DNA from: CAVXFS01 sp049582805
GTDB lineage: Bacteria; Pseudomonadota; Gammaproteobacteria; Burkholderiales; Gallionellaceae
Reading direction: 5' to 3'
NCBI GenBank assembly: GCA_049582805.1
Contig: JBAUUR010000049.1
Coordinates: 1-35,955, forward strand
Length of the DNA: 35,955 bases
Positions 23,077 through 30,709 of the stretch are shown here, in pieces. The translations under genes were made by a program, and so were the position numbers. Within the stretch, counting starts at the first letter, position 1. Each line of letters opens with the position of its first letter. Below the pieces are notes generated by a model, which saw nothing but the letters and a program-made list of their open reading frames with translations, ran no database searches and had not been told where the DNA came from.

Positions 23077-24306
23077 TTGAACATTAATTTCCAGCGTGCA
23101 GTTGACCGAATGGTCGGCGTGCCGATTTGCCTGTTGTTATCCCTGTTTGAGCGCCTGCGCAATGTCTTTGGTGCGGCGGCGCGTCCTTCACGGCCGCAAC
23201 GGATACTGATCATTCTGCTTTCCGAAATGGGCAGTCTGGTGCTCGCGCATCCGATGTTCATGCGCATTCAGCAAAAGTATCCCGAGGCCTCGCTGCACAT
23301 CCTGATGTTCGGCAAGAACCGCGAAGTGCTGGATCTGATGGCCGTGATGCCGCAGGAGAATGTGCTGACCATCAGCGATAGATCCATGATGAGCCTGGTC
23401 AGCGACAGCATTCGGGCGCTAAGGACGATGCGCGCACTCAAGTTCGATGTGGTGATCGACTGCGAATTGTTCTCCCGCATCAGCAGCATCTTCTCCTATC
23501 TATCCGGCGCGCCGGTGCGGGTCGGATTCCATCCGCACACACAGGAAGGACTTTATCGCGGCTCGTTCATCAATCGCCCGGTCCTGTATAACCCTTATCA
23601 TCATTTGTCGCAGCAACTGCTGGTGCTGGTGGCGGCGATCGAATCCGATACTGTGCCTAAAGCCAAGGGCGCTCCGATGACGAAGGTTGCGGCTCCGCCC
23701 ATCCTGGACTTCCCGGACGAAGAATTGCGCCAGGTTGCCGAAAAATTGCATGCCGATTTTCCCGCAGTGCGCGACAGGCGCTTGGTGCTGATCTACCCGG
23801 GTGGCGGAATCTTGCCGATACGGGCGTGGCCGGCGGCGTATTACATGCAGCTCTGCGCCGCGCTGCTGGACGAAGGTTATGCGATCGGGGTGATCGGGCT
23901 GAAGGAAGACAAAACCTTGGCGCAGGGGATTCTCGCGCATTGCCAGCATCCCTGTTGCGTGGACCTGACAGGCTACACCCGATCGATACGCCACCTGCTT
24001 GCCCTGTTCACCCGTGCATCCTTGCTGATAACCAACGATGGCGGCCCGGGCCAGTTCGCGGCCCTTGCCAGGATTCCGGCATTGGTTTTCTTTGGCCCGG
24101 AAACACCTTCCCTGTATAGCCCGCTGGCCGACAATATCCATTGCATGTATTTGGGCTTCTCCTGTTCTCCCTGTCTGACCGCATACAATCATCGTGCATC
24201 GCCTTGTGACGGCGATAACCAGTGCCTGAAGCAGATATCACCCGAACAGGTTCTGGCCAGAGCGCGCGAACTGCTGGCTTCCGCTACGCAGCACGAAACG
24301 GCATGA
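23077..24306 (+). CDS. Glycosyltransferase family 9 (heptosyltransferase-like)
   Basis: A 409-residue GT-B enzyme of the ADP-heptose:LPS transferase family. The N-terminal half opens with ILIILLSEMGSLVLAHPMFMRI; the donor-binding half carries LVLIYPGGGILPIRAWPAAYYMQLC, DLTGYTRSIRHLLALF and TNDGGPGQFAALA, the GT9 signature. A cysteine-rich C-terminus (FSCSPCLTAYNHRASPCDGDNQCLK) is unusual but occurs in some GT9 proteins. The long frame begins with TTG 23077 without a clear ribosome-binding site; ATG 23110 is an alternative. It is the first gene of a five-gene plus-strand run, overlapping the next by 4 bp. Acceptor and donor are unknown. Confidence 0.88.
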   Translation: MNINFQRAVDRMVGVPICLLLSLFERLRNVFGAAARPSRPQRILIILLSEMGSLVLAHPMFMRIQQKYPEASLHILMFGKNREVLDLMAVMPQENVLTISDRSMMSLVSDSIRALRTMRALKFDVVIDCELFSRISSIFSYLSGAPVRVGFHPHTQEGLYRGSFINRPVLYNPYHHLSQQLLVLVAAIESDTVPKAKGAPMTKVAAPPILDFPDEELRQVAEKLHADFPAVRDRRLVLIYPGGGILPIRAWPAAYYMQLCAALLDEGYAIGVIGLKEDKTLAQGILAHCQHPCCVDLTGYTRSIRHLLALFTRASLLITNDGGPGQFAALARIPALVFFGPETPSLYSPLADNIHCMYLGFSCSPCLTAYNHRASPCDGDNQCLKQISPEQVLARARELLASATQHETA

Positions 24307-24818
24307 AGCTGAACATCCGCATGTCCCTTGCCTCGTTGATGCGGCGGATATTTTCGCGACGCTTTCTGAAATTCGGCACCGTCGGCGCGTCGGGCATCGT
24401 GGTCAATCAGGGGGTGCTCTACCTGGCAAAGGAATATCTGTTCAATGCCGTGTCGGCTTCCGGCGAGGTGGACTGGCTGCGCCTCAACCTGTCACTCGCG
24501 CTGGCGATCTTCTTTGCCACGCTGAACAATTTTTTCTGGAACCGGCTGTGGACCTGGGCCGACCGCAGACATCATTATGACCGGCCCATATTGATCCAGT
24601 TCGGGCAATACACATTGTCCTGCGGGGTAAGCATCGCGTTGCAGGTGCTGTTTACCAACCTGCTGGCGCCGCATGTGTATTATCTGATCGCCAACCTGAT
24701 CGCGATCGTGGTGACCAGTGTGCTGAATTTCCTGCTGAACGACATCTGGACATTCGGCCGCCTGAAGTTGCTGGATCATTCCAGACACCACACCGAACCA
24801 TCGGACGGTCAGCCATGA
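24303..24818 (+). CDS. GtrA-like membrane protein
   Basis: A 171-residue protein with four predicted membrane helices: FLKFGTVGASGIVVNQGVLYL, LSLALAIFFATLNNFFWNRLW, LSCGVSIALQVLFTNLL and LIANLIAIVVTSVLNFLLNDIW. The FxxNRxWTW and final NDIWTF pattern are diagnostic of the GtrA/DPMS3 family, proposed to flip or stabilise polyprenyl-phosphate-linked sugars for glycosylation outside the cytoplasm. Its ATG overlaps the GT9 stop (ATGA, 24303-24306) and its own stop overlaps the GT39 start (24815-24818). It is therefore translationally coupled on both sides. No GtrB-type polyprenyl sugar synthase is in the window. Confidence 0.92.
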   Translation: MKLNIRMSLASLMRRIFSRRFLKFGTVGASGIVVNQGVLYLAKEYLFNAVSASGEVDWLRLNLSLALAIFFATLNNFFWNRLWTWADRRHHYDRPILIQFGQYTLSCGVSIALQVLFTNLLAPHVYYLIANLIAIVVTSVLNFLLNDIWTFGRLKLLDHSRHHTEPSDGQP

Positions 24819-26542
24819 AGTCCCTTTGCGGTATGACCCGCCTGCGTTTCTCCTGGTACGCATTGGCCGCGCTGCTGGCGGTATTCACCTATTTCTTCGG
24901 GCTCGACAGCCAGCATGTTCCCAAGAACGGCGACGAGTATCCCTACGAGCACATCACGCGCCTGACGGCGGCCAGCGGCCATTTGCTGCCGCTGCAATCG
25001 CAACTGGACGCCATGCGCAACACCAAGCCGCCGCTGATCTTCTGGCAGGGCATAACTTCCACCCGCTGGGGACAGGACTGGACGCTGTGGAACCTGCGCT
25101 ATCCGAGCGTGATATACACCCTGCTCACGGCAACGATGACGTTCCTGCTGGGCTGGAAGCTGTCGCGGCAGATGGAAACCGGGTTCATCGCGCTGCTGAC
25201 CTATCTGGCTTTCTTCAGCACCTACCGTTATGGCCGGCCGTTCCTGATCAATGCGCCGGAAGTATTCTGGTTCTTTCTGCCATTCTTCACGCTGCTGTAT
25301 TGGCGCCCTGCCAGCTTTGAATCGCGCTGGCTGGTGCCGCTGCTGCTCGGCGCCGAGGTCGGCATCGGTCTGCTGTACAAATCCTTTGCACTGATCGCGC
25401 CGGTCGGCCTCTGCCTGGCCTGGTGGTATCTGCATTATCGTGACTATCGCCTGTTCGATTTCCTGCGCAAGGTTGCGGGGAAAGTCGCGGTGACGGTATC
25501 GCTGGCACTGGCTATGTTCAGCTTGTGGTTTCTGCTCGATCCGGATCCGCAGGCGGTGTGGCGCGAGTTCGTGGTCGGCGAGAACGCCGGCAAGTTCGAT
25601 CCCCACGGTAGTTATATTACGAAATTCCTGTGGGGCGGCAGCAGCGTGTGGGCACTGATCATCGGTTACCCGATGAATGCCGGTCTGCTGGCCGTTCCCG
25701 TGGTAACGGTATTCTTCATCGCGTTTAGACGGCGCGCGCTGTTGTGCGATAAGGAAAAGCTGCTGTGGATATGGATGGCCGCCTTGTTCATCGTGTTCAG
25801 CCTGCCCAGCCAGCGTTCGGCGCGCTACCTGCTGGAAGCCATGCCGGGGCTGGCCGTGCTGTGCGCCCTGAACTGGCAGCGGATCAGCCGCGCGGCCTTT
25901 GTCATCAGCCTGGTCTTCATGGCCGGCGTGCTCGCCCTGTTTGCGTTCCTGTCGGTCCGCTTGCAGCACGAAATGACCGGAGCGGAATTGTATTCGCCGC
26001 TGTACTGGATTTTGCTGGCAATCACGGCGGCGCTGATAGTGGCCGCGCTGTTCGTTCCCGGCTTTACCCGGCCCGCAGTCAATGTGGCTGCGCTGCTGGT
26101 GCTGCTGTGTTTCGCCGCTTTCCTGTATCCGTTCGACGGCGCGCCCGGCAATTACAGCGCGGAGACGCAACGTTACGTGCAGGGCAGGGAAGTATGGGTG
26201 CCGTGCAATTTCAGGGCCAAGGAAGAGGGCTACCGCTTCATCCTGCCGGGCGCACAGGTTCATGGGTACCGCGAAGAGACCTATCCGGATGCGGCGACGC
26301 TGGCAACGCATTACCGCCTGTTCGCCGTGCAGGTGCCGCTGCAGGATCCCGGCTGCGCCGATTGCAGGATACTCGGCCAGCGTCTGGACATCCGCAGCCG
26401 CCAAAGCGAGGCCGAGTTGAAGCAGATGCTATTCAATGGTGATGTGTTCCGGCACCTGTTCGTGAAGGAGCTGTTGGTCGAAGTGCCGGGCATGCCTGTC
26501 AGCATGACGCCGGGTTCGGTCGAAGAAGGATGCCGCTCGTGA
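24815..26542 (+). CDS. GT39/ArnT-like integral-membrane glycosyltransferase
   Basis: A 575-residue polytopic protein. After the first helix (about 12-29) comes the catalytic-loop acidic pair in NGDEYPYEH, then NTKPPLIFWQG, matching the ArnT/PMT pattern of GT39 (PMT_2) enzymes that use polyprenyl-phosphate sugars as donors on the periplasmic side. About ten or more further hydrophobic helices follow up to residue 440, then a periplasmic C-terminal domain of about 130 residues containing Cys-x-x-Cys (GCADC). The acceptor could be lipid A, another glycan or a protein; sequence does not say. Coupled by ATGA to gtrA upstream and by GTGA (26539-26542) to the BNR gene downstream. Confidence 0.88.
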   Translation: MKSLCGMTRLRFSWYALAALLAVFTYFFGLDSQHVPKNGDEYPYEHITRLTAASGHLLPLQSQLDAMRNTKPPLIFWQGITSTRWGQDWTLWNLRYPSVIYTLLTATMTFLLGWKLSRQMETGFIALLTYLAFFSTYRYGRPFLINAPEVFWFFLPFFTLLYWRPASFESRWLVPLLLGAEVGIGLLYKSFALIAPVGLCLAWWYLHYRDYRLFDFLRKVAGKVAVTVSLALAMFSLWFLLDPDPQAVWREFVVGENAGKFDPHGSYITKFLWGGSSVWALIIGYPMNAGLLAVPVVTVFFIAFRRRALLCDKEKLLWIWMAALFIVFSLPSQRSARYLLEAMPGLAVLCALNWQRISRAAFVISLVFMAGVLALFAFLSVRLQHEMTGAELYSPLYWILLAITAALIVAALFVPGFTRPAVNVAALLVLLCFAAFLYPFDGAPGNYSAETQRYVQGREVWVPCNFRAKEEGYRFILPGAQVHGYREETYPDAATLATHYRLFAVQVPLQDPGCADCRILGQRLDIRSRQSEAELKQMLFNGDVFRHLFVKELLVEVPGMPVSMTPGSVEEGCRS

Positions 26543-27810
26543 AACGCGTGCTGCTCGGTTTTATTCTGATCGCCTTCGCTGCCGGATTCCTGAAGGCAAG
26601 CCGCCATCCCCCCGGCGCAGCTTTTGTGGCTCCCGCCCAGTCGTCCACGGGCAGCGGCGCAGCGTTTTTCCGCAGCGATTTCGCTTCTTCAGCGCAACGC
26701 ATCCAGACCCATGCCGCATCCCTGGTCGAATTGCGCGATGGTCGCATCCGCGCCTTCTGGTTTGCCGGCAGCCGCGAAGGCGCGAAGGATGTCGAGATAC
26801 GCAGCGCGGTATTCGATCCCGCGCAGGGTCTGTGGAGCGCCGAGCAAACCGTCGCAACGCGTGGAGCAACGGAAGTTTCGTTGCGGCGCTACATCAGCAA
26901 GCTGGGCAATCCGGTGGCGGGGCGGGCAGCCGACGGCAAGTTATGGCTGTATTTTGTCACGGTCTCAATCGGCGGCTGGGCCGGCAGTTCGATTACAACG
27001 ATGACTTCGACCGATGACGGAGCGAGCTGGAGTGCGCCGCGGCGCCTGGTTACTTCGCCATTCGTCAATATCAGCACGCTGGTCAAGGGAGCGCCATTCC
27101 TGTATTCCGACGGCAGCATCGGCCTGCCGGTCTATCACGAATTCATCGCCAAGTTTGGCGAACTGCTGCGCTTCGAGCGTAACGGCGCGCTGATCGACAA
27201 ACAGCGCCTGAGCGCGGGCAGGGATCACGGATTGCAGCCGGTGCTGCTGGCGCTGAATGCCAACGACGCGCTGGTGCTGATGCGCTATGCGGGTGCGGAC
27301 GCGCCGCATCGCGTGCTCAGCGTTTCCACCAGCGATGCCGGGAGGCATTGGACTGCACCGGTAAAGACTGCCTTGTCCAATCCGGATTCGGCATTGTCGG
27401 CTGTGGCGCTGGAAGACGGGCGCATTGTGGCGGTGCTGAACGACCAGGAACAGGGGCGCGATAGCTTGTCGCTGGTCGTCTCTGCCGATGGCGGTAGCAC
27501 CTGGAAAACCGTGTATGTGCTGGAAGACCAGCATGGCCAGGCGGCGGACGAAGCGCATTACCTCAAGGTCGCCGGTAAACTGGCTGGCGATACCGATGCG
27601 AAGGCCGCGCTGTCACCCGGCGATTATGCCGAGTCGGCGAGACAGCAGAAATGTCGGGATCACAACTGCGGCTTCGAATTCTCCTATCCTTATCTGATCC
27701 GTACACGGCGCGGCGATTTCCATCTGGTCTATACCTGGAATCGCAGCTTCATCAAACACGTTACATTCAACCAAAGCTGGCTGGATCAGCAGTCGAAAGC
27801 AGCGAAATGA
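26539..27810 (+). CDS. BNR-repeat / sialidase-like exported protein
   Basis: A 423-residue protein with an N-terminal membrane anchor or signal (VKRVLLGFILIAFAAGF) and a six-bladed propeller-type domain of the BNR/sialidase superfamily. Asp-box motifs S-x-D-x-G-x-x-W are at TSTDDGASW, STSDAGRHW and SADGGSTW. It is predicted to sit in the periplasm or at the cell surface and to cleave or bind a glycan; sialic acid is not implied by the fold. I chose GTG 26539 because GAAGG lies 9 bases upstream and it gives the same 4-bp overlap seen at the other joints; an ATG at 26530 has the purine run touching it. It lies between the GT39 and membrane-protein genes. Confidence 0.82.
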   Translation: MKRVLLGFILIAFAAGFLKASRHPPGAAFVAPAQSSTGSGAAFFRSDFASSAQRIQTHAASLVELRDGRIRAFWFAGSREGAKDVEIRSAVFDPAQGLWSAEQTVATRGATEVSLRRYISKLGNPVAGRAADGKLWLYFVTVSIGGWAGSSITTMTSTDDGASWSAPRRLVTSPFVNISTLVKGAPFLYSDGSIGLPVYHEFIAKFGELLRFERNGALIDKQRLSAGRDHGLQPVLLALNANDALVLMRYAGADAPHRVLSVSTSDAGRHWTAPVKTALSNPDSALSAVALEDGRIVAVLNDQEQGRDSLSLVVSADGGSTWKTVYVLEDQHGQAADEAHYLKVAGKLAGDTDAKAALSPGDYAESARQQKCRDHNCGFEFSYPYLIRTRRGDFHLVYTWNRSFIKHVTFNQSWLDQQSKAAK

Positions 27811-28451
27811 TCCTGTTCACCGACATGACCGGCTTGTCCAGCAGCGCCATCGCAATGGCTGGGGCGGTTGTCATATTGCCCGGTGTGGCGCGCATCCCGC
27901 AGGCTTACCGCATTGCATTGGCGAGCCTTGTGGCCGGCGCGGCGCTGATCCCGATTTCCGGCCCGCCGTTGGCAGCTTACCTGCGCGGCGCGATCGGCGA
28001 TCTGAGTATCACTTCGCAGCTATTGCTGCTGATGGCCATCCTGCGCCCGATGTATGTGTGGCCGTTAAGCGGCGAATTACATGCTCCCTCTCCCTCCGGG
28101 GGAGGGTTGGGGTGGGGGAACGAGGGTGGCAAATACACATTGCTGTTCCTGATCGCACTCGCCGCCTTGGGCTTGTATCCCATGGCGCTGGGCATAAGTT
28201 CATTTGATCCCTATCGCCTGGGTTATGGCGATCCGCTGTTCCTGGGTGCGCTGCTGGTCGTATCTGTCATGGCCTATTTCAAGCAGCTAGGGTTGATGGC
28301 CTTGGCTATTCCGCTGGCCGTGCTGGCCTGGAGTTTGGGTTGGTCCGAATCCCCCAATCTCTGGGATTATTTGCTCGACCCGTTCCTGGCGGTCTATGCG
28401 ATCGGCGCCGTGTTAAAGAAGGGCGCTTTGGCGATTCCGCGACGACGATAA
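27807..28451 (+). CDS. Multi-pass membrane protein ending the glycan operon
   Basis: A 214-residue protein with about six hydrophobic helices (for example IAMAGAVVILPGVARIP, IALASLVAGAALIPISG, LTLLFLIALAALGLYP-like and LMALAIPLAVLAWSLGW) and a basic C-terminus (RRR). I do not recognise the family. ATG 27807 overlaps the BNR stop (ATGA). Residues about 92-105 (PSPSGGGLGWGNEGG) come from a GC-rich repeat element in the DNA at 28084-28118, breaking the hydrophobic pattern between helices, so the insert likely forms a loop. It may be a polymerase, transporter or flippase-like component; this is inference from context. Confidence 0.7.
   Translation: MILFTDMTGLSSSAIAMAGAVVILPGVARIPQAYRIALASLVAGAALIPISGPPLAAYLRGAIGDLSITSQLLLLMAILRPMYVWPLSGELHAPSPSGGGLGWGNEGGKYTLLFLIALAALGLYPMALGISSFDPYRLGYGDPLFLGALLVVSVMAYFKQLGLMALAIPLAVLAWSLGWSESPNLWDYLLDPFLAVYAIGAVLKKGALAIPRRR
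28084..28118. repeat. CTCCCTC-type GC-rich element inside a coding gene
   Basis: CTCCCTCTCCCTCC followed by GGGGGAGGGTTGGGGTGGGGG. It matches the dispersed CTCCCTC...GGGAGAGGG family also seen at 31173-31267, 33308-33345 and 34621-34638. Here it is read in frame. Confidence 0.8.
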
Positions 28452-28486
28452 GCCAGCGCCTGTTTTTCCCTGCCCTTTATATGCCT

Positions 28487-28513
28487 GCAAACAGGCGTAT
28501 CCGGCCTGTTTGC
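28487..28513. promoter_or_regulatory. Perfect stem-loop upstream of rpsP
   Basis: GCAAACAGGC (28487-28496) and GCCTGTTTGC (28504-28513) form a 10-bp perfect stem with a 7-nt loop. There is no T tract, so it is not a classical terminator. It overlaps the proposed rpsP -35 element (28510-28515) and could be a terminator remnant for the upstream operon or an operator. Confidence 0.5.
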
Positions 28514-28539
28514 CACAACCCCATAAAATGTCGTAGAAT
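28510..28539 (+). promoter_or_regulatory. Putative rpsP operon promoter
   Basis: TTGCCA (28510-28515), 18-bp spacer, TAGAAT (28534-28539), ending 55 bp before the rpsP ATG. A small inverted repeat GCCAA/TTGGC (28558-28562, 28569-28573) follows in the leader. Confidence 0.5.
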
Positions 28540-28594
28540 CGCGCCCCCTTGGTATTCGCCAATGGGCGTTGGCTAACTGAAGACAGGTTCATTC

Positions 28595-28849
28595 ATGGTT
28601 ATTATTCGATTTGCACGTGGCGGTTCCAAGCACCGTCCGTTTTTCAATGTGGTGGTGGCGGATTCGCGCAATCGCCGCGATGGTCGCTTCATCGAGCGCA
28701 TCGGCTTCTACAATCCGATTGCTCCGGAAGCGCCGGATGGCATGCGCATCCAGCTGGATCGCGTGGCGCACTGGCAGGAAAAGGGCGCGCAACTGAGCGA
28801 CGCCGTTGCCAAGCTGGTCAAGCGCGCTGGTGCCGCAGCCAAGGTCTGA
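28595..28849 (+). CDS. rpsP: 30S ribosomal protein S16
   Basis: An 84-residue ribosomal protein of the small subunit 5' domain. MVIIRFARGGSKHRPFFNVVVADSR is the family signature, and RRDGRFIERIGFYNPIA follows as expected. The C-terminal tail (KRAGAAAKV) is typical of betaproteobacteria. It is the first gene of the rpsP-rimM-trmD-rplS operon; rimM starts 14 bp after its stop. Confidence 0.99.
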   Translation: MVIIRFARGGSKHRPFFNVVVADSRNRRDGRFIERIGFYNPIAPEAPDGMRIQLDRVAHWQEKGAQLSDAVAKLVKRAGAAAKV

Positions 28850-28862
28850 CGAGCAGAACCCC

Positions 28863-29357
28863 ATGGTCATCATGGGGCGCGTGGCCGCGGCACAGGGCAT
28901 ACAGGGCTGGGTCAAGGTGCAGCCTTATACCGCGGAGCCGGGCAATCTTGCGGCTTACCGCACCTGGTGGCTGGGCAATGAACAGCAGGGCTGGCGCGAG
29001 CTGGATGTGCTGCATAGCAACCTGCATGGCAGGTGCGTGATTGCGCAGTTGATGGGATGCCATGACCGCACGACTGCGGAGAAGTACCGGGGCTTGATGG
29101 TTGCGATACCGCGCAGTCACTTGCCCAAAGCAGAAGAGAACGAGTATTACTGGTCCGACCTGATCGGGCTGGAAGTGGTCAATATTGCAGGGGAGCGCCT
29201 CGGCGTGGTGGATACCTTGCAGGATACCGGCGCGAATCAGGTGCTGTGCGTTGCGGGCGAGAATGGAGAAGTCCTGATCCCGTTCATCGAGTCGGCGATC
29301 ACGCAGGTGGACTTGGAAAACAGAGTGATCCGTGTAGATTGGCAAGCGGATTACTAA
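28863..29357 (+). CDS. rimM: Ribosome maturation factor RimM
   Basis: A 164-residue 30S assembly factor with an N-terminal RimM barrel (IMGRVAAAQGIQGWVKVQPYT) and a C-terminal PRC barrel (YYWSDLIGLEVVN through VLIPFIESAITQVDLENRVIRVDW). It binds near S19 and helps mature the 30S head. ATG 28863 starts just before the conserved GRV strand; the frame is open from 28806 but that would overlap rpsP. trmD follows after 5 bp. Confidence 0.97.
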   Translation: MVIMGRVAAAQGIQGWVKVQPYTAEPGNLAAYRTWWLGNEQQGWRELDVLHSNLHGRCVIAQLMGCHDRTTAEKYRGLMVAIPRSHLPKAEENEYYWSDLIGLEVVNIAGERLGVVDTLQDTGANQVLCVAGENGEVLIPFIESAITQVDLENRVIRVDWQADY

Positions 29358-29362
29358 GTGAT

Positions 29363-30139
29363 ATGCGCTTCGACGTTATCACGCTGTTCCCCGAGATGTT
29401 TAATGCGATTACGCAGTATGGCGTGACGCGGCGCGCGGCGGAGCAGGGCAGGTTTCAGTTGCAGACGTGGAATCCGCGCGATTTCACGACCGACAACTAC
29501 CGCACCGTGGATGACCGCCCCTACGGCGGCGGTCCCGGAATGGTGCTGCTGGCGGAGCCGCTGGAAAAGGCGATCAGCGCAGCGAAAGCAGCGCAAGCCG
29601 CAAGCGGGATAGTGAAGAGTTGTGTGATCCACCTCTCGCCGCAAGGCAGGCCGCTCACCCATGAAGTGGTGAAGGAATTGCTGGCGCGCGATGAAGGATG
29701 GGTACTGTTGGCGAGTCGTTATGAAGGCGTGGATGAACGCCTTTTGCGCCAGCAAGTGGATGAAGAGCTTTCCATCGGCGATTACGTGTTGTCCGGTGGC
29801 GAGCTGGCGGCGATGGTGGTGATGGACAGTCTGGTGCGGCAACTGCCCGGCGTGTTGGGCGATGACGCATCGGCGCAGCAGGATTCATTTGTAAAGGGCC
29901 TGCTGGATTGTCCGCATTACACGCGGCCCGAGGTTTATAACGGCGAGGGTGTTCCGGAAGTGCTGATGTCCGGGCACCACGCCGAAATAGAGAAGTGGCG
30001 GCTGAAACAGGCGCTGGGACGCACCTGGGAAAGACGCCCTGATTTGCTGGCACAACGCCAGTTGACTGAACAGGAAGCTCGGCTACTGGCGGAGTACCAG
30101 CAGGAACAAGCTTCCGTACAACAAGAGGAAACAAAATGA
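29363..30139 (+). CDS. trmD: tRNA (guanine37-N1)-methyltransferase
   Basis: A 258-residue SPOUT-class enzyme that methylates G37 of tRNAs to keep the reading frame. The N-terminus MRFDVITLFPEMF, the segment YGGGPGMVLLAEPL, the knot region LASRYEGVDERLL and IGDYVLSGGELAAMVVMDSL, and the linker around YTRPEVYNGEGVPEVLMSGHH are all as expected. ATG 29363 gives the family length. The stop overlaps the rplS ATG by 4 bp (30136-30139). Confidence 0.98.
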   Translation: MRFDVITLFPEMFNAITQYGVTRRAAEQGRFQLQTWNPRDFTTDNYRTVDDRPYGGGPGMVLLAEPLEKAISAAKAAQAASGIVKSCVIHLSPQGRPLTHEVVKELLARDEGWVLLASRYEGVDERLLRQQVDEELSIGDYVLSGGELAAMVVMDSLVRQLPGVLGDDASAQQDSFVKGLLDCPHYTRPEVYNGEGVPEVLMSGHHAEIEKWRLKQALGRTWERRPDLLAQRQLTEQEARLLAEYQQEQASVQQEETK

Positions 30140-30513
30140 ATCTGATCGCACAACTCGAGCAGGAAGAAATTACCCGTCTGGGCAAAACAATCCCGAATTT
30201 CGCCCCCGGCGACACGGTGATCGTCAACGTGAACGTGGTGGAAGGCGAACGCAAGCGCGTGCAGGCCTACGAAGGCGTGGTGATCGCCAAGCGCAACAAG
30301 GGACTCAACTCCTCTTTCATCGTGCGCAAAATTTCCGCCGGCGAAGGCGTGGAACGCACCTTCCAGACCTACTCTCCCGGCATCGCCAGCATCGAAGTGA
30401 AGCGCAAGGGCGACGTGCGCCGTGCCAAACTCTACTACCTGCGCGACCGCTCCGGCAAGTCGGCGCGTATCAAGGAAAAGCTGGCAGCGCGCAGCACCAA
30501 TACCGAAGCGTAA
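30136..30513 (+). CDS. rplS: 50S ribosomal protein L19
   Basis: A 125-residue ribosomal protein at the 30S-50S interface. Recognised by PNFAPGDTVIVNVNVVEGERKR, AYEGVVIAKRNKGLNSSFIVRKIS and the C-terminal RRAKLYYLRDRSGKSARIKEKL. Coupled to trmD by ATGA. A strong terminator follows at 30530-30560. Confidence 0.99.
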   Translation: MNLIAQLEQEEITRLGKTIPNFAPGDTVIVNVNVVEGERKRVQAYEGVVIAKRNKGLNSSFIVRKISAGEGVERTFQTYSPGIASIEVKRKGDVRRAKLYYLRDRSGKSARIKEKLAARSTNTEA

Positions 30514-30529
30514 GTTCGGTAGGGGCCAG

Positions 30530-30560
30530 AAAAAGCGGGAGGCGATGCCTCCCGCTTTTT
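30530..30560 (+). terminator. Strong terminator of the rpsP-rplS operon
   Basis: AAAAAGCGGGAGGC (30530-30543) pairs with GCCTCCCGCTTTTT (30547-30560) around GAT, a GC-rich 9-bp core flanked by A's and followed by T's. It would also work on the minus strand. Confidence 0.93.
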
Positions 30561-30613
30561 ATTGCGCTATCATCTCACATGAATGTAACTTGCATTTGCA
30601 GGGAGAGTTTTCT

Positions 30614-30692
30614 GTAGGGTGGATAAAGGCATGTAATGCCGTATCCGCCATGCACCTTGGTGGATACGCGCTTTGCGCTTTATCCACCCTAC
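30614..30692. repeat. 79-bp palindromic element with 15-bp terminal inverted repeats
   Basis: GTAGGGTGGATAAAG (30614-30628) is the exact reverse complement of CTTTATCCACCCTAC (30678-30692). An inner near-palindrome, GTATCCGCC ... GGTGGATAC, sits between. The terminal words belong to a motif class common in proteobacterial intergenic repeats. It lies between the rplS terminator and ogt. Confidence 0.8.
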
Positions 30693-30709
30693 GTTCGGTT
30701 GAGGGATGA

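Noticed and set aside
24809..26404. 531-codon minus-strand open frame opposite the GT39 gene
   Set aside because: Gln/Arg/His-rich low-complexity translation typical of antisense frames in GC-rich genes; the plus-strand GT39 protein has helices and catalytic motifs.
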